Part shown: one piece after another, positions 15,995 to 25,377 of the stretch
Layout: every line of letters starts with the position of its first letter
Position numbering within the stretch: position 1 is the first letter of the stretch
From: Nocardiopsis algeriensis
GTDB lineage: Bacteria > Actinomycetota > Actinomycetes > Streptosporangiales > Streptosporangiaceae
Assembly (NCBI RefSeq): GCF_014203695.1
Contig: NZ_JACHJO010000013.1
Location: 1 to 64,000 of the forward strand
Length of the DNA: 64,000 nucleotides
Direction: 5' to 3'
Position numbers and translations under genes: made by a program
Notes under the pieces: generated by a model
Databases searched by the model: none
The model's input: only the letters and a program-made list of their open reading frames with translations
Told to the model about the DNA's origin: nothing

Positions 15995-17263
15995 ATGACC
16001 GACCTGACCGTGGACGACGTCCACGAGTACGCCCGCGGGACCTGCTTCAGGCCCGCTCTCCCGGGAAAGGTCGGGGCCGAGACCGAATGGCTCGTGACCG
16101 ACACCGCCGACCCGTCGGCCCCTGTGCCCCTGGACCGCCTCGCCGCGCTGCTGGAGGAGGCGGGCCCCCCTCCCGCCGGGAGCCGCCTGTCCTTCGAACC
16201 CGGCGGCCAGGTCGAACTCAGCTCGCCCGCCCTGCCCGGCCCGGCCCGCACCCACGAGGCCCTGGCCGCCGACATCGGCCACGTGCGCAAGGCGTTGGCC
16301 CAGGAGGGCCTGGTGCTCGGGGAGAGCGGGCTGGACCCCCTGCGCGGTCCGCTCAGACAGAGACACACCTCGCGCTACACGTCCATGGACCGCTTCTTCA
16401 CCGGCCGCAGCCGACCGAGCGGGACCACCATGATGTGCAGCACCGCCTCGCTCCAGGTGTGCCTGGACACCGGCGCCGACGCCGACGACGTCCGCGCCCG
16501 CTGGGAGCTCCTGCACCGGCTCGGACCCGTGTTCGTGGCGGCCTTCGCCAACTCGGCCTTCTGGCGCGGCCGCCCCACCGGCTGGAAGTCCACCCGCTGG
16601 GCCGTGTGGGCGGGCATGGACGCCGACCGGACCCGCCCCGTCCCGGGGCCGACCGCCTCCTCCGATCCCGCCGCGGACTGGGCCGGCTACCTCCTGGGCG
16701 CCGACGTCCTGGCGATCCCCGCCGAACCGGGGGGAGGCGGTGCCTGGACCGTCGACCCGGGCATCACCCTCGCCGAGTGGATCGCCGGCGGAGGCGCCCG
16801 CCCGCCCGCCCGTGCGGACCTGGAACTGCACGCCAGCCTGCTCTTCCCGCCCGTGCGACCGCGCGGATGGTGGGAGGTGCGCATGATCGACGCCCTCCCG
16901 CAGCGGTGGTGGCCGGTCCCCGTGGCCGTCGCCGCCGCCCTCCTGGACGACCCGCACGCCCGCGCCGCGGCGGAGGAGGCCACCGCGCGCCTGTGCGGCG
17001 GGCGCCTCCCCGACCGCGTCCTGTCGCTGCGCGCCGCCCGCCTCGGCCCGGCCGACCCCGATGTCGGCGCGTGCGCCCGCACCTGCCTGGACGCGGCGGT
17101 CGAGGCGCTGCCCCGCATGGGCGCCGCGTCGCTGGCCGTCCTCACCGACTCCTACGCCGAGCAGTACACCCGCCGGGGCCTCTGCCCCGCCGACACCCGG
17201 CCGCAGGTGCCCGCACCGCGGCCGGCCCGCACCGACAGCCGCACACGTGGAGGCACACGTTGA
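15995..17263 (+). CDS. egtA: Glutamate-cysteine ligase of ergothioneine synthesis
   Basis: 422 residues, glutamate-cysteine ligase family (GCS2-like), which makes gamma-glutamylcysteine, the sulfur donor used by EgtB. Visible family features are GAETEWLV near residue 30 (metal and ATP-site glutamates), LSFEPGGQVELS, and the RYTSMDRFF...GTTMMCSTASLQV block. The ATG at 15995 has GGAAGGGG upstream. First of the egtABCD run, with a four-base overlap to egtB. The 188 bp before it hold the upstream hairpin and presumably the egt promoter, which I could not place. Confidence 0.95.
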   Translation: MTDLTVDDVHEYARGTCFRPALPGKVGAETEWLVTDTADPSAPVPLDRLAALLEEAGPPPAGSRLSFEPGGQVELSSPALPGPARTHEALAADIGHVRKALAQEGLVLGESGLDPLRGPLRQRHTSRYTSMDRFFTGRSRPSGTTMMCSTASLQVCLDTGADADDVRARWELLHRLGPVFVAAFANSAFWRGRPTGWKSTRWAVWAGMDADRTRPVPGPTASSDPAADWAGYLLGADVLAIPAEPGGGGAWTVDPGITLAEWIAGGGARPPARADLELHASLLFPPVRPRGWWEVRMIDALPQRWWPVPVAVAAALLDDPHARAAAEEATARLCGGRLPDRVLSLRAARLGPADPDVGACARTCLDAAVEALPRMGAASLAVLTDSYAEQYTRRGLCPADTRPQVPAPRPARTDSRTRGGTR

Positions 17264-18597
17264 GCCGCGAACAGGACCGAGCCAAGGAACGCATCGCCGC
17301 CGAACTCGACCGGAGCCGCCGCCGCAGCAACGCCCTCACCCTGGAGGTCCTGGACGAGGACGAGCTGCTCGCCCAGCACTCACCGCTGATGTCGCCCCTC
17401 GTCTGGGACCTGGCCCACGTCGGCAACTACGAGGAGCTGTGGCTGCTGCGCGCCCTGGCCGGGCGCGAGGCGCTGCGCCCCGACATCAACGGGCTCTACG
17501 ACGCCTTCGAGAACTCGCGGGCCGACCGGGTCCGCCTGCCGCTGCTGCGCCCCGAGGAGGCGCGCCGCTACAACGAGCGGGTCCGCCGCGAGGTCCTGGA
17601 CATCCTCGACGAGATCGACATCGCCGTGCCCGAGCAGCGCTCGGAGGAGCCCGACCTGGCCGCCCGCGGCCTGGTCTACCACCTGGTCGTCCAGCACGAG
17701 CAGCAGCACAGCGAGACCATGCTGTCCACCCACCAGCTGCGCCGGGGCACCCCCGTGCTCCTGGAGGAGCCCGCCCCCGTCACGTCGCTGCACCCGCCCG
17801 CGGAACCGGAGGTGCTCGTGCCCGCGGGTCCCTTCACCATGGGCACCGACGACACCGCCTGGGCCTACGACAACGAGCGCCCGGCCGTCACCGTCGACCT
17901 GCCCGCCTACCGGATCGACACCCGGCTCGTCACCAACGCCGAGTACCAGCGGTTCATGGAGGAGGGCGGCTACGACACCCGCCGCTGGTGGAGCCCCGAG
18001 GGCTGGGAGTGGAAGGAGCGCACCGGCGCCTCCTCGCCGGCCTTCTGGCGCAAGGAGGAACGGGGCTGGTCCCGGCGGCGCTTCGGGCGCCGCGAGATGG
18101 TGCCGCCCGACGAGCCCGTGCAGCACGTCTGCCACCACGAGGCGCAGGCCTACGCGGCGTGGGCGGGCAAGCGGCTGCCCACCGAGGCCGAGTGGGAGAA
18201 GGCGGCCCGCTTCGACCCCGCCACCGGTCGCTCCCGCCGCTACCCGTGGGGCGACACCGAGCCCGGGCCCGGCCACGCCAACCTGGGGCAGCGCCGCCTG
18301 GCCCCCGCACCTGCCGGACGCCACCCCGAGGGCGCTTCGCCGCTGGGCGTGCAGCAGCTGATCGGCGACGTGTGGGAGTGGACCTCCACCACCTTCACCG
18401 GCTATCCGGGGTTCCGGGCCTTTCCGTACCCCGAGTACTCCGAGGTCTTCTTCGACGACGGCTACAAGGTGCTGAGGGGCGGCTCGTGGGCCACCCACCC
18501 CGTCGCGGCGCGCTCCACCTTCCGCAACTGGGACCTCCCCGTCCGGCGCCAGATCTTCAGCGGATTCCGCTGCGCACGCGACGCGGACACCGACTGA
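17260..18597 (+). CDS. egtB: Hercynine/gamma-glutamylcysteine sulfoxide synthase
   Basis: 445 residues. A non-heme iron enzyme joining hercynine and gamma-glutamylcysteine through oxygen-dependent C-S bond formation. An N-terminal DinB-like helical domain (about 10-160) carries the iron histidines: one in WDLAHVGNYEE (about residue 53) and two in QHEQQHSE (about 145-150). A C-terminal formylglycine-generating-enzyme-like domain (about 185-440) contains VPAGPFTMGTDD, LPTEAEWEKAAR, GDVWEWTS and LRGGSWATHP. TTG start with GGAGG seven bases upstream, overlapping egtA by four bases. Confidence 0.97.
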   Translation: MSREQDRAKERIAAELDRSRRRSNALTLEVLDEDELLAQHSPLMSPLVWDLAHVGNYEELWLLRALAGREALRPDINGLYDAFENSRADRVRLPLLRPEEARRYNERVRREVLDILDEIDIAVPEQRSEEPDLAARGLVYHLVVQHEQQHSETMLSTHQLRRGTPVLLEEPAPVTSLHPPAEPEVLVPAGPFTMGTDDTAWAYDNERPAVTVDLPAYRIDTRLVTNAEYQRFMEEGGYDTRRWWSPEGWEWKERTGASSPAFWRKEERGWSRRRFGRREMVPPDEPVQHVCHHEAQAYAAWAGKRLPTEAEWEKAARFDPATGRSRRYPWGDTEPGPGHANLGQRRLAPAPAGRHPEGASPLGVQQLIGDVWEWTSTTFTGYPGFRAFPYPEYSEVFFDDGYKVLRGGSWATHPVAARSTFRNWDLPVRRQIFSGFRCARDADTD

Positions 18598-19388
18598 TGT
18601 GCCGGCACCTCGCCTACCTGGGACCGCCGCGCACACTGCACGAACTCCTGTACGCGGCGCCCCACTCGCTGCACGTCCAGTCCTGGGCGCCCCGCAAGCA
18701 GCGGTACGGGACCGTCAACGCCGACGGCTTCGGCGCCGGATGGTACCTGCCGGACGCGCCCGAGCCGCTGCGGTACCGGCGCGCCATGCCCATGTGGGGG
18801 GACGCCTCCTTCGCCGATGCCGCGCGGGCCCTCGGCTCCCGCTGCGTGGTGGCGGCCGTGCGCGACGCCACCCCCGGGTTCGGATCCGACGAGTCGGGGG
18901 CCCAGCCCCTCCGCGCCGGGCGCCTGCTCTTCAGCCACAACGGGGCGGTCGCCGACGACGAGGCGCTGGCCGCCGCCCTCCCGCCGCCGCCCGGCGTGCT
19001 GGAGGCCCGCGGCGCCCTGGACTCGGCCCCCCTGTTCGGCCACACCGTGCGCCTGTGGCGGAGGTCGGGGAACCTGGCCGGAGCCCTCGCGGACACGGTG
19101 CGCCGCGCCCGCGAGCTCTCCGAGGGCCGCTACAACCTCCTGGCCTCCGACGGGGAGTCGATCGCCGCGACCGCCGCGGGCGACACCCTCTACACGCTGC
19201 GGGAACCCGGAGGCGGGGTCTTCCTGGCGTCGGAGCCCTTCGACGACTCCGACGCCTGGGAGGAGATCCCCGACGGGTCGGTGGTCACCGCCACCCGCGA
19301 GGGCACCGAGGCGGTACCGATCGACCGACGACGCCAGACACGTCCGACCCCGGGAGGCGACCCGTGTTCCGCATCGACCACAACCTGA
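18597..19388 (+). CDS. egtC: Ergothioneine biosynthesis amidohydrolase
   Basis: 263 residues. A class II glutamine-amidotransferase-like N-terminal nucleophile hydrolase that removes the gamma-glutamyl group from the hercynyl sulfoxide conjugate. Cys2 of MCRHLAYLGP becomes the N-terminal nucleophile; NADGFGAGWY and LFSHNGAV are family motifs. The ATG overlaps the egtB stop (ATGA). The frame runs 25 bases into egtD, so the last eight residues are encoded over the egtD start. Confidence 0.95.
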   Translation: MCRHLAYLGPPRTLHELLYAAPHSLHVQSWAPRKQRYGTVNADGFGAGWYLPDAPEPLRYRRAMPMWGDASFADAARALGSRCVVAAVRDATPGFGSDESGAQPLRAGRLLFSHNGAVADDEALAAALPPPPGVLEARGALDSAPLFGHTVRLWRRSGNLAGALADTVRRARELSEGRYNLLASDGESIAATAAGDTLYTLREPGGGVFLASEPFDDSDAWEEIPDGSVVTATREGTEAVPIDRRRQTRPTPGGDPCSASTTT

Positions 19389-20338
19389 GCGCCGGCGACC
19401 TGGACAAGGCCCTGCGCACCGACGTCGCCGAGGGCCTCACGTCCCGGCCCAAGAGCCTGCCCCCCAAATGGTTCTACGACGAACGCGGCAGCGCGCTGTT
19501 CGAGGAGATCACGCGGCTGCCCGAGTACTACCTCGCCCGCGCCGAACGCGCCGTCCTCGAGGTGCGCGCCGACGAGATCGCCCGGGCCGCCGACGCCGAC
19601 ACCCTCGTCGAACTCGGCTCCGGGTCGGGTGCCAAGACCCGCCTGCTGATCGACGCCATGGGCCGCCACGGGAAGCTGGAGCGGTTCGTCCCGGTCGACG
19701 TCAGCGGCGACTTCCTCGCCGCCTCGGCCCGGCGCCTGGCCGACGACCTCCCCCACCTGGACGTGCACGCCGTCGTCGGCGACTTCGAGCAGCACCTCGG
19801 CCTCCTGCCGATCGGGGAGGAGGGCGGCCGCCGGATGATCGCCCTCCTCGGGTCGACCCTCGGCAACCAGGAGCCCGGCCCCCGGGCCGGCCTCCTGCGC
19901 GCCGTCCGCGCCGCCCTGCGCCCCGGGGACTCCTTCCTCCTGGGCGCCGACCTGGTCAAGGACCCCGAGCGGCTCGTCGCGGCCTACGACGACGCCCAGG
20001 GGGTCACCGCGTCCTTCAACCGCAACGTCCTGTCCGTCCTCAACCACCGCCTGGGAGCCGACTTCGACCCGGGCGGGTTCGACCACGTCGCCCTGTGGGA
20101 CCCCGAACGGGAGTGGATCGAGATGCGGCTGCGCTCGCGCGCCGGCCGGCGCGTGCACGTGCGGGAACTGGACCTGGAGGTGGACTTCGCCGAGGGGGAG
20201 GAGATGCGCACCGAGGTCTCGGCCAAGTTCCGCCGCGAGGGGCTCGCCGCCGAGCTCGCCGACGCGGGGTTCGCCCCGGAGCACTGGTGGACCGATCCCG
20301 ACGGCGACTTCTCCCTCGGCCTCTCGCGCGCGGTGTGA
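19364..20338 (+). CDS. egtD: L-histidine N(alpha)-methyltransferase
   Basis: 324 residues. Transfers three methyl groups from SAM to histidine to give hercynine, the first committed ergothioneine step. SAM motif I is LVELGSGSGAKTRLL (about 80-94). The N-terminal SLPPKWFYDERGSALFEEIT block and the later LLGSTLGNQEPG segment are diagnostic. GTG start with GGGAGG upstream, inside the end of egtC. No egtE (the PLP beta-lyase of the last step) follows; the next gene is convergent and only six bases away. Confidence 0.97.
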   Translation: MFRIDHNLSAGDLDKALRTDVAEGLTSRPKSLPPKWFYDERGSALFEEITRLPEYYLARAERAVLEVRADEIARAADADTLVELGSGSGAKTRLLIDAMGRHGKLERFVPVDVSGDFLAASARRLADDLPHLDVHAVVGDFEQHLGLLPIGEEGGRRMIALLGSTLGNQEPGPRAGLLRAVRAALRPGDSFLLGADLVKDPERLVAAYDDAQGVTASFNRNVLSVLNHRLGADFDPGGFDHVALWDPEREWIEMRLRSRAGRRVHVRELDLEVDFAEGEEMRTEVSAKFRREGLAAELADAGFAPEHWWTDPDGDFSLGLSRAV

Positions 20339-20344
20339 GAGCGG

Positions 20345-21073
20345 TCAGACCGGGGCGAACGTACCCAGCAGGGTGCCCACGGCATAGGTCACTGCCATGG
20401 CGAAGACCCCGCTGAGCACGCAGCGGGCCGCCGCGCGCAGGGGCGGTGCCCCGCCCATCCGGGCGCTGACCGCGCCGAGGGCCCCCGTGGCGATCAGGAC
20501 GGAGCCCACGGTCGCCGCGAGCCGCCAGGAGTCGGGCCCCAGCAGCATCGCGGCCAGGGGCACGAGCGAACCCAGGGTGAAGGCGGCCATGCTGACCCCC
20601 GCGGCCTGCCACGGGTTCACCCGGTAGGGGGTCAGGCCGAGCTCCACCTCGGCATGCGCGGCGAGTGCATCGTGCTCGGTCAGCTCCACCGCCACACGGT
20701 GCGCCAGCTCCGGACTCAGGCCCCGGTCGCGGTACATCCGGGCGAGCTCCTCCAGCTCCCCCGCGGGGTCCTGGGTCAGTTCCAGGTGCTCGCGCGCCAG
20801 GGCGGCCCGCTCGGTGTCGCGCTGGGTGCTGACAGAGATGTACTCGCCCGCCGCCATCGACAGGGCGCCCGCCAGGGCTCCGGCGATCCCGGCCACCATC
20901 AGGGCGCCGCGGTCGGGTGTGGCCCCGACCACGCCGACGACCAGGCCCGCGGTGGAGATGATGCCGTCGTTGGCCCCCAGCACACCCGCCCGCAGGCTGT
21001 TGGTCAGGGAACCGAGCCGCTTCTGGGCGCTGTGAGCAGCAGAGGTCTCTTCCTCACGTCGGGGTTTCGCCAT
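20345..21073 (-). CDS. VIT1/CCC1-family membrane metal transporter
   Basis: 242 residues, VIT1/CCC1 family; members carry Fe2+ or Mn2+ across membranes. The N-terminal LRAGVLGANDGIISTAGLVVGV segment and AGEYISVSTQRDTE are characteristic, followed by a Glu-rich cytoplasmic helix (residues about 90-145) that binds metal in plant VIT1. The C-terminal third has three further helices. ATG at 21073. Divergent from dapB and convergent with egtD. Substrate and direction are inference from the family. Confidence 0.93.
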   Translation of the reverse strand: MAKPRREEETSAAHSAQKRLGSLTNSLRAGVLGANDGIISTAGLVVGVVGATPDRGALMVAGIAGALAGALSMAAGEYISVSTQRDTERAALAREHLELTQDPAGELEELARMYRDRGLSPELAHRVAVELTEHDALAAHAEVELGLTPYRVNPWQAAGVSMAAFTLGSLVPLAAMLLGPDSWRLAATVGSVLIATGALGAVSARMGGAPPLRAAARCVLSGVFAMAVTYAVGTLLGTFAPV

Positions 21074-21086
21074 GCGCCGATCCTGA

Positions 21087-21893
<807 letters not shown>

Positions 21894-21910
21894 CCTCCCG
21901 TACTCCGCGG

Positions 21911-21934
21911 GCCCCGGCCGGAGAGCGCCGGGGC
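21911..21934. terminator. Hairpin between convergent dapB and small membrane-protein gene
   Basis: Seven-bp arms GCCCCGG (21911-21917) and CCGGGGC (21928-21934) pair perfectly across a 10-base loop. Confidence 0.4.
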
Positions 21935-22255
21935 TCACCGCTGTCCGGTGAGTTCCCCGCCCGGGGCGTCCAGCTCCTCGGGACCGCCCTCCAGCTCCAG
22001 GACGGGAGCCGTGGCCGCGGGGGAGGGGTTGGTCTCCGGCACGAGGTCGCGGGGCTCCGGAGCGGGAGGGCCTCCGGGCATGGGGAACTCCTCGGGGGAG
22101 GGCGCCTCCGCCGAGGGTTCTCCGCCGGGGGGTTCCGGCAGGGCCTGGAGCACGACCAGGAACGCCCCTCCCGACACGAGCAGGGCACCCGCCGCGGACG
22201 CCAGGACCACGCCGGTCCACCACCGGATTCCGCCGAGGGCCTCGGACTCAGGCAA
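21935..22255 (-). CDS. Single-pass membrane protein with Pro/Glu-rich extracellular tail, unknown function
   Basis: 106 residues from the TTG at 22255. A membrane helix (about residues 11-38, WWTGVVLASAAGALLVSGGA) follows a short cytoplasmic start, then a long low-complexity tail of Pro, Glu, Ala and Gly that would lie outside the cell. The TTG is chosen because it overlaps the end of the upstream lipoprotein gene and has GGGG six bases before it; the frame is open further upstream, so the start is uncertain. Not recognised. The overlap indicates coupled expression with the lipoprotein. Confidence 0.6.
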   Translation of the reverse strand: MPESEALGGIRWWTGVVLASAAGALLVSGGAFLVVLQALPEPPGGEPSAEAPSPEEFPMPGGPPAPEPRDLVPETNPSPAATAPVLELEGGPEELDAPGGELTGQR

Positions 22256-22880
22256 CGGGCACCCCGCTGAAGGTGCCCGCGAACGGGACCCGCACGTCGA
22301 CCCGCGCCACGTCCTCGGACGGGGCGCGGAAGGTCGCACTCACCCGGATCCGGTCGCCCGGCCACAGGGACAGGTGCGGGTCCAGGCGGGAGCACACGCA
22401 CGCGCCCTGCTCGTCCCGGGCGACCTTGTGGACCTTTCCGCTCACGCTGTCCACCAGCTCCACCGACGACAGGTCCGCCCGGCCCTCCTCCGTCCCGCCG
22501 AACATCTCCTCCATCGTTGGCGAGTTGCTCTGCCCGCTGTTGCTCAGCACCAGGGTCAGCTCCGCGGTCTCACCGGAGCGGACCAGCTCCTGGACCACCA
22601 CCTCCAGGCGGGCCCCGTGCAGGACCACGGTCTCCGATCCCCGGTCGGCGTCCGGGGCCGGTTCCTCTGCGGGGGAGGGGTCCGCGGAGGGCGGCGGTTC
22701 GCGGTCGGACCCCTCCTCCGGGGCGGTCGGGGGAACCGGTTCGGAACCGCCGGGGCGGAGGGCCTCGGCCTCCTGCCCGTGGCCCGGCGAGTTGCCCGGA
22801 CCGCCGCCCGAACAGGAGACGAGGGCGAGCGCCAGTGCCGCGGCGGCGAGTGCGGTGAGGGGCTTGCGGGGGGTGGCCAT
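22248..22880 (-). CDS. Putative lipoprotein of unknown function
   Basis: 210 residues. A lipoprotein signal peptide (ALALALVSC, Cys about residue 23) is followed by a Gly/Pro/Glu-rich linker (about 24-80). A compact C-terminal domain (about 85-205) has alternating hydrophobic strands and a C-x-C pair (ACVCS). The pattern LTLVLSNSG...DLSSVELVDS...LWPGDRIRVSATFRAP resembles a small beta-sandwich of the intracellular-proteinase-inhibitor or DUF4352 kind, but I cannot assign it. ATG at 22880. Overlaps the next membrane-protein gene, so the two may form an envelope pair. Confidence 0.75.
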   Translation of the reverse strand: MATPRKPLTALAAAALALALVSCSGGGPGNSPGHGQEAEALRPGGSEPVPPTAPEEGSDREPPPSADPSPAEEPAPDADRGSETVVLHGARLEVVVQELVRSGETAELTLVLSNSGQSNSPTMEEMFGGTEEGRADLSSVELVDSVSGKVHKVARDEQGACVCSRLDPHLSLWPGDRIRVSATFRAPSEDVARVDVRVPFAGTFSGVPVA

Positions 22881-22948
22881 ACTCCGAAACTAGGGCGGTG
22901 CGGTCTCCGCCCGGTCACGGATTCCGGCCGGAACCGGCCACGGGGAGC

Positions 22949-23821
22949 TCAGCCCAGCAGCAGTGCCACCGAGAACAGGATGCCGAAGACCATCTGCAGC
23001 TTGCCCGTCTCGCCCAGGCCCAGGACGAGGTCGCGGCCGACCTGGCCGCCGAGCACCCGGCGTACCGGCCGCACCGCCAGGGGCGCGGAGAGCAGCACCA
23101 GCGGCACCCACCAGGACCACGGGGTCATCGCCAGCGCCACGGCGTAGGCGCCCGCGAGCATGCCCGTGTACAGGCGCCGGGTGCCCGTCTCGCCCAGGCG
23201 CACCGCGAGGGTGATCTTGCCGGTCTCCCGGTCGGTGGGGATGTCCCGCAGGTTGTTGATCACCAGCACCGAGCACGACAGCAGGCCCACCGGGACCGAC
23301 GCGACCCAGGCCTGCCACGGTGCGGTCCCCATCTGCACGAACACCGTGCCCACCACGGCCACCACGCCGAAGAACACGAACACCGAGACCTCCCCCAGAC
23401 CCCGGTAGCCGTAGGGGGAGCGTCCGCCGGTGTAGTACCAACCCGCGGCGATCGCCGCCGCGCCCACCAGCAGCAGCCACCACGAGGTCGTGGCTGCCAG
23501 CGCCAGGCCCACCAGGGCCGCGAACACGAAGCTGACCAGTGCCGCCCCCAGCACCTGCTGCGGGGTGGCCAGGCCCGTGGCGGTCAGCCGGGTCGGTCCG
23601 GTCCGCTCCGGGGTGTCGGTGCCCTTGACCCCGTCGCTGTAGTCGTTGGCGAAGTTCACCCCCATCTGCAGGGCCAGCGACACCACCAGCGCCAGCAGGG
23701 CCTTCCACCAGACGAAGCCGTCCAGCGCCACCGCCACCGCGGTGCCCACCGCCACCGGGACGATCGAGTTCGGAAGCGTGCGGGGGCGCATCCCCGCGAC
23801 CCATTCACTGACCGTGGCCAC
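22949..23821 (-). CDS. menA: 1,4-dihydroxy-2-naphthoate polyprenyltransferase
   Basis: 290 residues. A UbiA-superfamily membrane enzyme that prenylates 1,4-dihydroxy-2-naphthoate to demethylmenaquinone. The N-terminal WVAGMRPRTLPNSIVPV is the MenA signature. The first Asp-rich motif is NFANDYSDGVKGTD and the second NNLRDIPTDRETGK; both bind Mg-diphosphate. About eight or nine helices. The GTG at 23821 is preferred because GGAGG lies eight bases upstream; the frame extends to an ATG at 23911, giving 30 extra residues unlike the family. No other men gene is adjacent. Confidence 0.95.
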   Translation of the reverse strand: MATVSEWVAGMRPRTLPNSIVPVAVGTAVAVALDGFVWWKALLALVVSLALQMGVNFANDYSDGVKGTDTPERTGPTRLTATGLATPQQVLGAALVSFVFAALVGLALAATTSWWLLLVGAAAIAAGWYYTGGRSPYGYRGLGEVSVFVFFGVVAVVGTVFVQMGTAPWQAWVASVPVGLLSCSVLVINNLRDIPTDRETGKITLAVRLGETGTRRLYTGMLAGAYAVALAMTPWSWWVPLVLLSAPLAVRPVRRVLGGQVGRDLVLGLGETGKLQMVFGILFSVALLLG

Positions 23822-23916
23822 GAGCCGGTCCTCCACCGTTGACAGGCGGCGCACCACCCGCGCCGCGACGAACCACCCCACGGTAGTGCCTGGCAGGAGG
23901 CTTTCCCGCATCAGCC

Positions 23917-24471
23917 TCAGCCGGAGATCGCCGCGTGCAGGCGCACCATCGGCACGATCTCGCCCATGTCGATCTCACGCCGGGCCCCGTCCGCCCGCCA
24001 ACCGGAGGACTCGAAGAACTTCCGCAGCGCGTTGCCGGCCTCGGGCACCCACACGTGCACGGTCGTGAAGCCGTCCTCCAGCAGGTGCTCCACGCACGCG
24101 TTCAGCAGGCGGCTGCCGTGTCCGGCCCCGGTCCGCTCCGGGTCCACGTGCAGGGCGAACACCTCCGCGTCCGTGGCCGGCCACAGGTCGGGGTCCCCGG
24201 CGGGACCGAACGCGGCGAACCCCGTCACCACCCGCTCCCCGTCCTCCTGGTCGGTGGCCACCACCAGCCGGTGCCGGGAGGTGGGCGGTGACTCCAGAGC
24301 CGCGGTCCACTGCCCGCGGAACTGCTCGCGGGCCTGCTCGCCCTCCAGCTCCGCGGCGACCCCGCCGGGCAGGAGGGCGCCGTACACCGCCTGCCAGGAG
24401 GCCACCTGGAGGTCGACCACGGTGTCGACATCGGCGACACGCGCGGGACGGACGAATTGTGCACCGGACAC
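23917..24471 (-). CDS. GNAT-family N-acetyltransferase
   Basis: 184 residues. Beta-alpha GNAT fold with strand-4 LHVDPERTGAGHGSRLLNACVEHLL, the acetyl-CoA pyrophosphate loop (R/Q-x-x-G-x-G/A pattern as RTGAGHG), and the C-terminal WVPEAGNALRKFFESSGW typical of the motif-B region. The GTG at 24471 has GGAGG six bases before it; the longer open frame upstream is antisense to the next gene. The substrate is unknown. Confidence 0.9.
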   Translation of the reverse strand: MSGAQFVRPARVADVDTVVDLQVASWQAVYGALLPGGVAAELEGEQAREQFRGQWTAALESPPTSRHRLVVATDQEDGERVVTGFAAFGPAGDPDLWPATDAEVFALHVDPERTGAGHGSRLLNACVEHLLEDGFTTVHVWVPEAGNALRKFFESSGWRADGARREIDMGEIVPMVRLHAAISG

Positions 24472-24558
24472 GACAGGCCTCCTCGGAGCGCGTTCCCGTG
24501 CCGGAGGCGGACACGCCGGAGTTTCCGGAGCTTGCCACGGCATGGGAACATCTACGTT

Positions 24559-24936
24559 GTGAGCCTCATTATCAGAGTTATCGTGAACGCGCTCGCCGTC
24601 TGGGCGGCGGTCACCCTGATCAGCGGAATCGACGTCAACACCGACAGCCTGGCCGGGACGATCCTGGTCTACGTGGCGGTCGGAGCCATCTTCGGCGTGG
24701 TCAACGCCGTGATCAAACCCATCGTCAAAGCTGTCGGCTGCCTGTTCTACGCACTGACCCTCGGCCTGATCGGCCTGATCGTCAACGCCCTGCTGTTCAT
24801 GCTCACCGAGTGGATCGCCGGGCTCTTCGACCTGCCCTTCACGATCAGCGGTTTCTGGCCGGCCTTCTGGGGTGCGCTCGTCGTCACCGTGGTCAGCTGG
24901 CTGCTCAGCATGTTCCTGCCCGACGGCGACGACTGA
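24559..24936 (+). CDS. Phage-holin-like four-helix membrane protein (DUF/Phage_holin_4_2 family)
   Basis: 125 residues with four membrane helices (about 2-25, 28-52, 58-85 and 95-120). The repeated VNAVIKPIVKAVG...FYALTLGLIGLIVNALLFML pattern is typical of the YvlD/Phage_holin_4_2 family. Despite the name these chromosomal proteins are not linked to phage lysis; some are involved in envelope stress. The GTG at 24559 matches the family N-terminus. There is no Shine-Dalgarno sequence, so a leaderless message is possible. An ATG/GTG further upstream (24457) would add a soluble Arg-rich stretch and is rejected. Confidence 0.85.
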   Translation: MSLIIRVIVNALAVWAAVTLISGIDVNTDSLAGTILVYVAVGAIFGVVNAVIKPIVKAVGCLFYALTLGLIGLIVNALLFMLTEWIAGLFDLPFTISGFWPAFWGALVVTVVSWLLSMFLPDGDD

Positions 24937-24986
24937 CCCCCGAACGGTCCCCCCGAGAGGCGTCCCCGTCTCCACCACCCCCGCTT

Positions 24987-25007
24987 CCGCCCGCTCCCCG
25001 CGGGCGG
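24987..25007 (+). terminator. Hairpin downstream of the holin-like gene
   Basis: CCGCCCGC (24987-24994) pairs with GCGGGCGG (25000-25007) over a five-base loop, 50 bp after the stop codon. Confidence 0.45.
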
Positions 25008-25374
25008 ACCCGTGTCCCGGCTGCACGGTCGGGACGCGGGCCGGGTAGGTTCACAGACAGGCCTCCCACCTCGGCCCACGAGGACGGTGGCCGACAAAGG
25101 CTGATCCGGGCCGGTGCCCGCAGCCGACACAGACCTCTCCGCGACCGGACGGCCGCAGTGCCGCACGACGACTGTCCCCGGTCGCGGTGGCGGGCCGGTG
25201 AGCCCCGCCCGGCGTACACGCACGAGGTACGCCGACGCCGCCCCACAGCGGCGTCACACGCCCACTACGCCATATCGACGGCACCGCCCACGCGCGGTGC
25301 CGCGCACACCGAGAGGAGGAGGGGCACGCACGGCCCCCTCGCCCTGCGGCGGGGGACCGAGAGCCCGAGGACAC
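25008..25374 (+). promoter_or_regulatory. dapA upstream region (about 370 bp, no gene)
   Basis: No credible coding region. A possible promoter has a good -10, TAGGTT (25046-25051), and a weak -35, TGCACG (25022-25027), with an 18-bp spacer. The resulting leader would exceed 300 nt. It holds one stable 9-bp hairpin (25279-25287 with 25294-25302), and GAGGAGGAGG follows at about 25313. No lysine riboswitch core could be recognised. Why the leader is so long is unclear. Confidence 0.3.
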
Positions 25375-25377
25375 ATG

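Noticed and set aside
19364-19388. Frameshift at the egtC end
   Set aside because: The 25-base overlap with egtD leaves both proteins complete; an ordinary overlap.
25008-25374. Lysine riboswitch in the dapA leader
   Set aside because: Only one simple hairpin is present; none of the conserved multi-helix junction sequence could be found.
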